Part shown: one piece after another, positions 57,401 through 64,000 of the stretch
How the letters are laid out: the number at the start of each line of letters is the position of its first letter
Numbering within the stretch: the first letter of the stretch is position 1
Assembly (NCBI GenBank): GCA_045612305.1
Contig: JAZKYU010000006.1
Span: 1 to 64,000 of the forward strand
Length of the DNA: 64,000 nt
Reading direction: 5' to 3'
Source of the DNA: HGM04593 sp045612305
GTDB lineage: Bacteria > Bacteroidota > Bacteroidia > Bacteroidales > Bacteroidaceae
Notes under the pieces: generated by a model
Databases searched by the model: none
What the model saw: only the letters and a program-made list of their open reading frames with translations
What the model was told of the DNA's origin: nothing
Program-made: the position numbers and the translations under genes

Positions 57401-60400
57401 GATGTAACCTCGCTGCCGTCCTCTACCATAACATCGCTTGTAAACTCCACGCCGTCCCAGCTGTATGTGGCTGCTGCGGCCGAGGTGTTGCTCACAATTG
57501 TGAGGGTGTTGCCGGTGTACGCGTCGGTGGGTATGAACACAAAGTCGGTGCAGTAGTTTGTGGTTTTTTGGTCGTATGTAACCGACGACTGGTCAAACCC
57601 TCCGTCGGCATTCTTTATAACCCAATAGTTGCTGCCCTGTGTGTGCAGGGTTACACCTGCGTGGTGTGTGGTTGCTGCAACGGTGAAGTTATGCTTGTTG
57701 TCGCTCATACCACGGTGCGCGAGGTAGCGTCCGGCTTTGTTCTGGAAGTTATACTTGCCGTCTTCCTCCACGGTAGCTGTCCACACATAGTTGTTGTCGC
57801 CCTTCTGCAGGGTGGTTGTGAGCGCTACGTTGTTGCCGTTTTTGTAGAGGAAACGGTTTAGGAAGGCTCCGTCTTTGTATGTGTCGGCATAGATGTAGTG
57901 GTCGTGTCCGGCGATGGGGCTCCCCTCGGTGAGGCCTTTGTTCCACGCATAAACGCTGTTAAGCGCGGTGGCTGTTTCAGGGGTTGCGCTTTCACGGTAG
58001 GCACGCACGGCAGCGAAAGTGCTTGCTACTTTCTCGTTATTGGGGAGTATGTAGAATTCCGAGAAGGTGTAGAAGACGGTGCCTCCGTTGGTGGTGTTCA
58101 CCGTAAAGCGTATTTTGCTGTATGCAGTGGCGCTTTCGATAGCTGGGGAGAAGTAGTCGAGCACGGCACCGTCGGTGGGAAACCCGCTGCTTATGGTGGT
58201 GATGTTGTTCCACGCCTCACCATCGTTTGAGCCCTCGATGGTTATCTTTGTGGGGCGGTTTTCGTTGTTTTGGCTACGTTTTTTAAAGTAAAAACGAAAG
58301 TTTTTTACTGCCTTGCCGAGGTTGGCCTGCAAGTAGTGGCTGCCCTCGCCTATAGTGTTTCCGTAGCCGCTATGAAAAAAAGTTTCGTATTTACCGTCGA
58401 TGAGGTTGGCATATGCGTTGTCACTCTCCTGGCTTGTGGCGGCGGGGTAGTTGCATATAAACTGCCCGTCACCTGCAATGCCTGTGCCGGCGTTCTGCAC
58501 AAGGCCGTAGAAGCGCTGCAAGCCGTGTATGTTCATATTGTTGTTGGCTGTGACTGCGTCGTTGAGTAGAATATCTTCGCTACTGATAGGGTATTCGAGT
58601 TGTGCTATTTTGCCAGCAGTGAGTGCTTCGTCGAAAAACTGTACCGAGCGCACTTGTCCGACAAATTTGTCCCAGCCTGTGGCGTCGTTTGTTACCATAC
58701 CGCCACCGACATATACTTTTGCGTTGGTGTTGCTTGCAAGGTGGTTGAAGGTTTGTAGTTCATACCCGCTCACGGGGTATGTTGCCGATGATTTTAGCGC
58801 GCCATCGACATAGATGTAGAACTCTTGGTTGGTTTTGTCTATCACATACACAATCTTGTTGTTGGTCGATGCTGTTGCCGCCCAATCTTTGTAGGTGAAA
58901 CGGTCGCCACCGTTAGACGAGGGGAGGTAGGCGGGGTTGCTGCCGTAGAATCCGTAACCCACATAGGGTGAGTTCGTTTTTGTAGCTCCTGTAGCGGCGC
59001 GTGTGGGGTCGCAAGCTCCCACCAATATCTGGCGGCCGCTCATCGATGCGGGCATAGTTACATCTATGGCAATGGTGAGGTTCTCCTTGGAAAAAACCTT
59101 TGCAGCAAGGGCTGCATCGAGGGCATAAGGGTAGGTTTGCGTGCCCAGCCCTTCGGCCTTGGCAAAAGGCTGGGGAGGGATGCTCGTGGTTACATCGATG
59201 AGGCGATATTCGCAGCCATCGTCGGTTGTGTTTGTGCCGCTACCCCAGTTGAGGAGGTAGAGGTTGCCGTCTTTTTGTTGGTTAAACTGTGCTGTGCCGC
59301 TTACAACAATTACGTTTCCCGCTGTTTCGGCTTTGTTTATTGTCCAGCCGGCTGTGGGTGTGTTGGTAACGGTTTTTAGAGCGGTGTTGTTGTTGCTTGC
59401 GGGCGAGATGTATGTGCCGTCGGCAACGTTTATTATGTTGTAGGAGCCGTCGGTGCGTGCCTCGAACTTCCATATAGAGGCTTTTGTGGTGGCCTCGGTG
59501 GGACCTGTGATGGCTTCGTCGCTGCCGTTACCTGTTGCGTAACGGTTGCCGCGCAAGGGGGTGTACATACGGTAGTAGTTGCCACTTACGGGCTTGTTCA
59601 TATTCTCGTTGGTGAGCGATGCTGTGAAGCTTGCCCACGCTGTTGTGAGCTCGGCAACTTGTGCTGCGCGTTGCTCGGCGGTCATTGCGGTGGAGTATGT
59701 CTCCTCAACCTCGGCTATTTTAGCATCAATGGTGGTTGCTGTGCTCGCAGGCCACAAGCCTACGGCTGTGCCTATGTATGCGCCGCGGTCGCGTTTCATC
59801 TCGCTTATCTTGGCTGCAACCTGCTCGGTTGCGTCGTCCATACATTGGTTGGGCGAGTAGATGAGGTTTTCTACTGCGTTTTTACCTGTGGGGTCGGTGA
59901 AGACGCAGGTGAACATCCACTTATTCAGGCGTATACCGTTTGCACCCACATAAGGCAGCTTGATGAATACCTTGTTCCAGCCCTGGTTGAGGGTTACGGC
60001 GATGGGCTCGCGTGCGCTGAAGTTCTCGTTCATTAGGTCTACTTCGTTGTTGATGCCTTTGCCTGCGTTATCCCAGGTGGGAGGGTTTACGCGTACGCCG
60101 TTTATCCATATATCGGAGCCTTTGCGGTCCCAGTTGCCGTTGTCGGGTGCTTTGTCCTGCTCGCTACGGCCGTAGTTCTGGAACTCAATCTGTGCGCCCA
60201 CGGTTTGTGCTGTGGGGCTGTAGACGTATGTCCAAGCGTATGCTGTGACATTGCTGTAATTGGTGGTGCCGTAGTATGTGGGTATGATGTTGTTACCCCA
60301 GGTGTGGCGCAGGTAGATACCGGCTCCTGTTGCCATTCCTGTGTAGTAGGTTGTGCCGTTGTAGGTGTAGCTCTCGTCGAGCAGGGCTGTGCTTGTGCTC

Positions 60401-61893
60401 TTGCCGGCCTCTTCGGGAGGAAATACGGTAGATGCGTTGCCGCCGTTGGGGAAGGGGTCGGTTATGCGCCAGCGCACGTTGGCCTGTTTTACATAGGGTA
60501 TGGGCTCGTTTTTCAAGGAGTTTGCTTTGTGGAAGAGGAAACGGCGTTCCCAGTCGGCAAACTCGTCATACTCCTCGCCGCTGTTGGGCAACATAGTACC
60601 GCTAACCTCTATGTACTGCTTCCCGCCACCTATCCAAGCACGCTCGGCGCTTGCTATAACGTTGGCATACATATTGTTCTGCTTTACAATATCTTCCTCG
60701 GTGGGTGTCTTGCGGTCGTTCCAGTAGGCCGATATAGTGCCGGCTACCTCGGCGTTGCCTTTTTCTACATAGTAGATGTTGCTGCGGTATATACCCACAA
60801 CGTCGGCAAAAACATCAAAGTGGTTAGTGTAGTTGTAGCGGCAGTCTATGTTGGCTTTACCTGTAATTTTTGAGCCGCTCGAGCTCCACATCTGTGTCAT
60901 ATCGGCATCGGTGTTGGTTATGTTCACCCCTCTGATGGGGTTCCACACAACAACTTTTCGACCCAGGCCGTGAATGTGGTCTGTGATTATGGAAAGGAAG
61001 TTGGGGTAGGTTATCTCTTTTTCGTCGGCGCCTATGTGTATGTAGGGGGCGTCGGGGAAGATGCCGGCAACCTCGGTGAGCACGGTTTTCAGCACCTCCA
61101 TACCTTCGTCGGTTTGCATGTCGAAGCCCATAGCGCGCTCGAATGCCTCGCTGTGGCCGGGCATATCAATCTCGGGGATGATGATTACTCCGTGCTTTTT
61201 GGCAAGGGCTGCAACCTCGCGGCATTGCTCTTGGGTGTAGTATTGGCCGGCAAAGCGTGTCATAGACTCGGCCGATGTTAGCTGGGGGTAGCCCTTAATC
61301 TCCAAACGCCACGCCTGGTTTTCGGTAAAGTGCCAGTGAAAGCAGTTTACCTTGAAGCGAGAGAGGAGCTCGATGTGTTTTTTCAGTTCTTCAATGCTTA
61401 TGAAGGAGCGACCCACGTCGTGCATATATCCGCGCAACTTAAAGGCTGCCCAGTCTTTTATCTCTACGGTTTCTATGGAGGGTGTGCCTGTGTATCCTTC
61501 GGCAAGCTGTGCAAGTGTCTGCGCTGCGCGTACAACACCTGTGGGCTTTACGGCGGTGATGTTTATGGCATCGGTGGTTACGGAGATGGTGTAGGCCTCG
61601 TTCTCAAAACCTGCGAGTGTGTAGTCGTAGGTACCGTCGATGCTTTCGACCAAGGTTACGGTTACGCGTGCTCCGTCTTCGGTTACACTGCAGCCGTTGG
61701 TGGTGAAAATTTCGCGCAAAAGTTCGCAGTTGGTCTCGTCGGTTATTGTTACCGCACGGCCAAGGGCAAAGGGTGTGCCTTTGGTCTCAGTAATAGAGTG
61801 AGGCTTGGGCAGCAGGTGTGTAACCTTTGCCTGCAACATCGATGGCAGTAGTGCCATAAGTGCAACGAGGGTTGCCGAAAGAATTTTTTTCAT
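54424..61893 (-). CDS. Secreted GH20 hexosaminidase-GH33 sialidase fusion with carbohydrate-binding modules
   Basis: 2489 residues; signal peptide 1-22. A GH20b domain (23-145) is followed by a GH20 barrel (146-430) with catalytic Asp290-Glu291 in HIGADE, predicted to remove terminal GlcNAc/GalNAc. Residues 470-675 form a beta domain, 690-765 a helical spacer, 915-1105 a LamG/ConA-like domain and 1150-1290 an F5/8-type domain. Further beta/ricin-like modules reach 1790. The sialidase has YRIP (1804-1807), arginine at 1824, probable acid/base Asp1829, Asp-boxes at 1916-1925 and 1989-1998, and nucleophile candidate Tyr2126. The tail 2462-2489 (IYDLQGRRV...KGLYIVNGKK) resembles a T9SS type A sorting domain. 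It should strip sialic acid and then hexosamine from host glycans at the cell surface. Family assignments are firm; linkage specificity is inferred. Confidence 0.9.
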   Translation of the reverse strand: MKKILSATLVALMALLPSMLQAKVTHLLPKPHSITETKGTPFALGRAVTITDETNCELLREIFTTNGCSVTEDGARVTVTLVESIDGTYDYTLAGFENEAYTISVTTDAINITAVKPTGVVRAAQTLAQLAEGYTGTPSIETVEIKDWAAFKLRGYMHDVGRSFISIEELKKHIELLSRFKVNCFHWHFTENQAWRLEIKGYPQLTSAESMTRFAGQYYTQEQCREVAALAKKHGVIIIPEIDMPGHSEAFERAMGFDMQTDEGMEVLKTVLTEVAGIFPDAPYIHIGADEKEITYPNFLSIITDHIHGLGRKVVVWNPIRGVNITNTDADMTQMWSSSGSKITGKANIDCRYNYTNHFDVFADVVGIYRSNIYYVEKGNAEVAGTISAYWNDRKTPTEEDIVKQNNMYANVIASAERAWIGGGKQYIEVSGTMLPNSGEEYDEFADWERRFLFHKANSLKNEPIPYVKQANVRWRITDPFPNGGNASTVFPPEEAGKSTSTALLDESYTYNGTTYYTGMATGAGIYLRHTWGNNIIPTYYGTTNYSNVTAYAWTYVYSPTAQTVGAQIEFQNYGRSEQDKAPDNGNWDRKGSDIWINGVRVNPPTWDNAGKGINNEVDLMNENFSAREPIAVTLNQGWNKVFIKLPYVGANGIRLNKWMFTCVFTDPTGKNAVENLIYSPNQCMDDATEQVAAKISEMKRDRGAYIGTAVGLWPASTATTIDAKIAEVEETYSTAMTAEQRAAQVAELTTAWASFTASLTNENMNKPVSGNYYRMYTPLRGNRYATGNGSDEAITGPTEATTKASIWKFEARTDGSYNIINVADGTYISPASNNNTALKTVTNTPTAGWTINKAETAGNVIVVSGTAQFNQQKDGNLYLLNWGSGTNTTDDGCEYRLIDVTTSIPPQPFAKAEGLGTQTYPYALDAALAAKVFSKENLTIAIDVTMPASMSGRQILVGACDPTRAATGATKTNSPYVGYGFYGSNPAYLPSSNGGDRFTYKDWAATASTNNKIVYVIDKTNQEFYIYVDGALKSSATYPVSGYELQTFNHLASNTNAKVYVGGGMVTNDATGWDKFVGQVRSVQFFDEALTAGKIAQLEYPISSEDILLNDAVTANNNMNIHGLQRFYGLVQNAGTGIAGDGQFICNYPAATSQESDNAYANLIDGKYETFFHSGYGNTIGEGSHYLQANLGKAVKNFRFYFKKRSQNNENRPTKITIEGSNDGEAWNNITTISSGFPTDGAVLDYFSPAIESATAYSKIRFTVNTTNGGTVFYTFSEFYILPNNEKVASTFAAVRAYRESATPETATALNSVYAWNKGLTEGSPIAGHDHYIYADTYKDGAFLNRFLYKNGNNVALTTTLQKGDNNYVWTATVEEDGKYNFQNKAGRYLAHRGMSDNKHNFTVAATTHHAGVTLHTQGSNYWVIKNADGGFDQSSVTYDQKTTNYCTDFVFIPTDAYTGNTLTIVSNTSAAAATYSWDGVEFTSDVMVEDGSEVTSPTLSVVSHNSTYKFDGFYSDEARTQQITELAELTSDKTIYAKFSLNIFSATYGEKMVRIRMYNDNNYTAGVAGENNGAAGSTQTANMSSTREIWYLVGTATGFKLQNAAAGADYALNVTTGDEGAAATLAPVAGATTWNIVEKTGGYAIVPSTATSQTLNAYGGKGGSIKLYRESDNGGWWNFEVLGQLTMRFSVEGTQPLPTNTRIAEVAFSYDGTTGNTIVKQGEEGKIVYLPVGTKFTLTQPWLYRGYLHTGFFLGNETEARDFTNYALPAEGLTITAKYSIDTENKYQYLYWYRKEETNAPYRIPAITVTKSGKVIAISDYRTCGDDIGMGEVDIMFRRSTASYNEWDKKSWTEEDYVADGQGGNSNVFNVGFGDAAVVSDRESNKTLVMAVAGKQRFNWASSTSHNSIARIVTIDDGDTWEISDVTADFMANEDALFPEAYSMFFTSGRILQSSYKKEGAEYYRLYSVLVVNDNGDSSYPNYVVYSDDFGATWEILGGKENGVCCAAGNETKVEELPNGDIVVSVRKGGGRYFNVFSFTDKANGEGSWDNTATSNFGASDCNGELLRVGNVLLQSIPKRGYQSKDRSNVAIYYKVIDNRDYTSAEIASGWQELHQVSYIGSAYSTMTLLPDGKLAFLYEEDPDNGTFAYNIVYVPIDLKEVMSAEVFAQAFPAPATGKFYRFQGKASGNYINAANPYNTQSGQMSMTSDGTTATTIFYLTEDNKMLSYSEGTYTNGTRCIGGIGAANGQTISFLDGEDGYWTLYTDYTSSNLGNPRYVYDNTNCVDRNGSYVADKCDWKVTEVTALPVTIASATGYSTLYAPVALRIPEGITAYIATINGEYISLTALQGIIPAETAVILKGEKKTYYFAITDEVASELDNALLGSIEKFATSNVNNPYTLQTTDNGVVMRRYDGSYINGFKMYMSISEGANIQAFSFRFPDDGTTGIEGVTIEKTEKNEIYDLQGRRVAKPTKGLYIVNGKKVIF

Positions 61894-61955
61894 AAATATT
61901 TAAATTGTAAGTTTGTTGCTTAAAACAGTGTTTCGCTTGGGAAACTATTAAAACA

Positions 61956-61992
61956 CAAATATATATATATATATATATAACTCCGCAACAAA
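61956..61992 (-). promoter_or_regulatory. Candidate promoter of GH20/GH33 gene with TA-repeat spacer
   Basis: Minus strand: TTTG (61992-61989), then TTGCGGAGTT and the TA run, then exact TATATTTG (61963-61956). The spacer is 25 bases from TTTG, or 22 from the overlapping GTTG (61989-61986), against an optimum near 19-21. The start would be near 61949, with a leader of about 56 bases. Confidence 0.5.
61959..61979. repeat. (AT)10 microsatellite in promoter spacer
   Basis: Ten and a half AT units without interruption. The right half of the -7 element is drawn from the repeat and the rest fills the -33/-7 spacer. Confidence 0.9.
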
Positions 61993-62017
61993 TATACAGA
62001 AATTTTAAATAAAATAT

Positions 62018-62111
62018 GAGAAAAACAGCTCTATTTGAGCCTTTTTATGTGCTTTTGTGAGCAAAACAGCTCTATTTGGGCCTTTTTATGTGCTTTTGTG
62101 AGCAAAACAGC
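62018..62111. repeat. 41-bp tandem repeat, 2.3 copies
   Basis: Units begin at 62018, 62059 and 62100 (partial), differing at two positions between the first two copies. The acyltransferase stop codon (62072-62074) lies in the second copy, so its last dozen residues and stop have been duplicated downstream. Each unit has a small TTTTG/CAAAA hairpin. Confidence 0.85.
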
Positions 62112-63064
62112 AACTCTGTAATTTTGCCTATTTTGTTTAGGATGATGGCTAATATCAAACTTAATGCAAATATTGATAATGTTCCTAAAACAGGGTTTTC
62201 TACAACCCTAAACAACGAATATTTTCCAAAACAAAATACGTGGTGTACAAGATAAATCTCAAAACTTATTGCAGCAATAAAATCGATAAATTTATTGCTT
62301 TTTGCATTTAAAAATAATTTAAAGAGGAATGTAAAAGTGATGCAAGCCGAGATGATGCCAAGCCAGGTTCGAGCGTACTCGTTTGTGTAACCCTGCAGGT
62401 ATAATGCTATAATTATAGACATAATGCAGAGCCCGCCTAATGCAAACATTGGTTTTAACGGTTTTTCTGTTAAGAATTTTAGAAAATTTTCTGCATTTAG
62501 GAAAATGTATAAATAAAAAAACAGATAAGTAAAGAGTGATACGGGTAGTCCTAATTTACCCATAACTAATTGTGGTATAATGGTTAGTAATAATATTGCC
62601 ACCCCCCCCTGTTTGCATTTTTTAACAAACGCAAGAGGCAGTTTGCTTATAGTGTATATCCCAATATAGCATATAACAATCATTGTAATAAACCAAAGAT
62701 GGCCGAAGCCTGTTAATTTATTCAACCACGGCAAAAAGGAAAAATGCAGAATTACATTTTTTACGCTTACATTATATCCTGTGTATGCAAGAAACAAAAA
62801 CATAATTAGTATGAATGGGTAATATGTATGTGTGAGTTTCCCTATTCTTTTGTGTAGAAAATCTTTATTATATGCTTTGTAACTTCTTTTTTCCCATTGA
62901 ATACCTAAAAGAAAAGCTGATAATGATAAAAATATCACATTAAATGTGTTTCCTAAAAAACGACCTAGAAATTCCAGCCCGTCGATACCAAAGCAACAAT
63001 GGCATAATATAATGCCAATAACAGAGATTACCCTGATGTAATCGAAACTCACAATTTTGTTCAT
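62072..63064 (-). CDS. Acyltransferase family 3 membrane protein
   Basis: 330 residues with about ten hydrophobic helices, of the OafA/OatA/NodX-like family that O-acylates surface sugars. The N-terminal YIRVISVIGIILCH places R11 and H22 at the family R-x10-H positions. A loop WFITM and the C-terminal helices match. There is no SGNH domain. The last residues (CSQKHIKRPK) are encoded inside a 41-bp tandem repeat. The DNA is much more AT-rich than the preceding 60 kb, which may mark transferred capsule or LPS modification DNA. The acceptor sugar is unknown. Confidence 0.85.
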   Translation of the reverse strand: MNKIVSFDYIRVISVIGIILCHCCFGIDGLEFLGRFLGNTFNVIFLSLSAFLLGIQWEKRSYKAYNKDFLHKRIGKLTHTYYPFILIMFLFLAYTGYNVSVKNVILHFSFLPWLNKLTGFGHLWFITMIVICYIGIYTISKLPLAFVKKCKQGGVAILLLTIIPQLVMGKLGLPVSLFTYLFFYLYIFLNAENFLKFLTEKPLKPMFALGGLCIMSIIIALYLQGYTNEYARTWLGIISACITFTFLFKLFLNAKSNKFIDFIAAISFEIYLVHHVFCFGKYSLFRVVENPVLGTLSIFALSLILAIILNKIGKITELLFCSQKHIKRPK

Positions 63065-63140
63065 TTTGTTGTTTGTTTTAAGGTTAAAAGTATTTATGAT
63101 TTAGGAACTTTTCAAATTTCTAAAAAAACAGCAATGCGAG

Positions 63141-63172
63141 CAAAATTATGTAAAAATCCTCTCTTGAGCAAT
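63141..63172 (-). promoter_or_regulatory. Promoter of acyltransferase gene
   Basis: Minus strand: ATTG (63172-63169), 20-base spacer, exact TAATTTTG (63148-63141). The start would be near 63134, about 70 bases before the ATG. Confidence 0.55.
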
Positions 63173-63327
63173 TTTTTTTGATTGTAATGAATGTTCTTGA
63201 GATGCAGTTTTTCATTATCAATTGTTTATGGCTGCTTGAATTTTAAAACTTCTCCTCGTTGAATAATATTGTTTGTGTTTTTAATTTGTTGATAATCAAA
63301 TCTGTTAGTTTGATATATTGTAGTTGG

Positions 63328-63351
63328 GAGATACAAATTTGGCGGTGAAAA
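63328..63351. repeat. 24-base direct repeat, copy A
   Basis: GAGATACAAATTTGGCGGTG followed by AAAA, 21 of 24 identical to copy B at 63951-63974. It lies just downstream of the lipoprotein gene. Confidence 0.6.
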
Positions 63352-63388
63352 ATGCTCGTTTTATAGTGATGGTTGTTTAAAAAAAGAG

Positions 63389-63889
63389 CTACTCGTTGTA
63401 TAAATGAACATATCTGTTTTTATCTAAAATGAATTTTTGTTCAATGGGAAAAAGGCACATCTTTTCTGGTATTTGAGGCGGGGTAATTATTGCCTTCTTC
63501 ACCCCAATAATCGAGTATGCCTTCACTGTGTCGTTGCTTATAAAAAGAAGGGTTGAAAATGAGTCGAAACTGGTATTGTTGTCACATTTTATTCTTAAAG
63601 TGTTTGACATCACAATGTCATTGAACACTTTTTCCTTTACATTATAGTAGGGATAAACTATAAAAATTTTGTCAAATTTTCCATAGCAGTACTCATTAAA
63701 GGAGAAAGGTTCTCCAGCTTGTTTTTTTTCAATAGATATATCAATCATTGGTTCTCTTGCGTGTAGCAATCCGAAAACATCCAGTACAAAATAAATATCG
63801 TTTTTTGTAATTTCGTTACATCCTGTAAACAAAGTGGTGATAATGATAGTGAAAAAAAATGTTTTAAAGCCCGATTTGTAACGTTCCAT
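63389..63889 (-). CDS. Putative small lipoprotein, unknown function
   Basis: 166 residues from the ATG at 63889; an ATG at 63901 would add four. A hydrophobic signal (about 9-20) ends in the lipobox LFTGC, with Cys at about residue 20. The mature part is mixed alpha/beta, with YGKFDKIFIVYPYYN and KCDNNTSFDSFSTLLFI. I recognise no domain. It is AT-rich, and its own promoter-like elements lie at 63915-63947. The direct repeats on either side suggest a duplicated unit. Confidence 0.6.
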   Translation of the reverse strand: MERYKSGFKTFFFTIIITTLFTGCNEITKNDIYFVLDVFGLLHAREPMIDISIEKKQAGEPFSFNEYCYGKFDKIFIVYPYYNVKEKVFNDIVMSNTLRIKCDNNTSFDSFSTLLFISNDTVKAYSIIGVKKAIITPPQIPEKMCLFPIEQKFILDKNRYVHLYNE

Positions 63890-63914
63890 TATTTGCTGCA
63901 TTTATTACTTGATT

Positions 63915-63947
63915 TAAAAGTACTTGTTCGCTCCAATTGTTTACAAT
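63915..63947 (-). promoter_or_regulatory. Candidate promoter of lipoprotein gene
   Basis: Minus strand: ATTG (63947-63944), 21-base spacer, TACTTTTA (63922-63915; one mismatch). The start would be near 63908, which fits translation from 63889. Confidence 0.4.
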
Positions 63948-63950
63948 TTA

Positions 63951-63974
63951 GAGATACAAACTTGGCTGTAAAAA
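63951..63974. repeat. 24-base direct repeat, copy B
   Basis: GAGATACAAACTTGGCTGTA followed by AAAA, matching copy A at 63328-63351 in 21 of 24 positions. It lies upstream of the lipoprotein gene, near the window end. Confidence 0.6.
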
Positions 63975-64000
63975 GAGATTCGTTTTTGTTACCTGCTATT

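Larger units (their letters stand above)
63065..63388. other. AT-rich intergenic region (324 bases)
   Basis: No gene seen. It holds the acyltransferase promoter (63141-63172), a weak ATCAAA/TTTGAT inverted repeat (63295-63314), and one copy of a 24-base direct repeat (63328-63351). Confidence 0.6.

Overview
This window is chromosomal DNA of a Bacteroidales bacterium, most likely in or near the Prevotellaceae. The evidence is a complete type IX secretion core operon (porP/sprF-gldK-gldL-gldM-gldN), gldH next to ricT, a purH-mreBCD-mrdA-rodA operon, secreted glycoside hydrolases, a C-terminal tail of the IYDLQGRRV...KGLYIVNGKK type, and repeated TAnnTTTG -7 promoter elements with a TTTG-like -33 box 19-21 bases upstream, as used by the Bacteroidetes primary sigma factor. 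No rRNA, tRNA, CRISPR array, transposase or SusC/SusD pair was found.

Layout. 1-350: noncoding, with several hairpins. 351-5342 (minus): putative operon of a DASS-family transporter, an outer-membrane porin-like protein and a GH84 hexosaminidase. 5.5-9.3 kb: thioredoxin, DNA/RNA nuclease and GH95 fucosidase. 9.4-16.1 kb: GT2 glycosyltransferase, AspT/YidE-type transporter, a metal-efflux permease divergent from a Fur-family regulator, a DUF4294 protein, a LOG-family hydrolase and a PfkB kinase. 16.1-21.9 kb: a secreted dockerin-like/FISUMP protein, then a His-rich RND adaptor and its pump. 22-25.7 kb: metF-holB-ricT-gldH. 25.7-32.9 kb (minus): purH-mreB-mreC-mreD-mrdA-rodA, coupling a purine enzyme to the cell-elongation machinery. 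33-43.5 kb: nadB, dacB, a DUF2723/deacetylase/queG operon and priA. 43.6-50.1 kb: an outer-membrane barrel protein and the T9SS core operon. 50.4-61.9 kb (minus): a GEVED-like secreted protein, a GH29 fucosidase, a 51-residue small protein, and a 2489-residue protein joining a GH20 hexosaminidase to a GH33 sialidase. 62-64 kb: AT-rich DNA with an acyltransferase and a lipoprotein.

How it fits together. Five catalytic units that act on the outer sugars of host glycans (GH84, GH95, GH29, GH20, GH33) are spread across the window without a canonical SusCD polysaccharide-utilisation locus. The GH20/GH33 protein has a putative C-terminal sorting tail and could be exported by the T9SS encoded 4.3 kb away. 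Its promoter appears to contain a ten-unit TA repeat between the -33 and -7 boxes, a design compatible with phase variation. A second regulatory module is the Fur-family gene facing a Cu/Zn-type efflux permease, with a perfect 10-bp inverted repeat over the permease promoter. Part of that repeat recurs in the leader of the RND metal-efflux genes.
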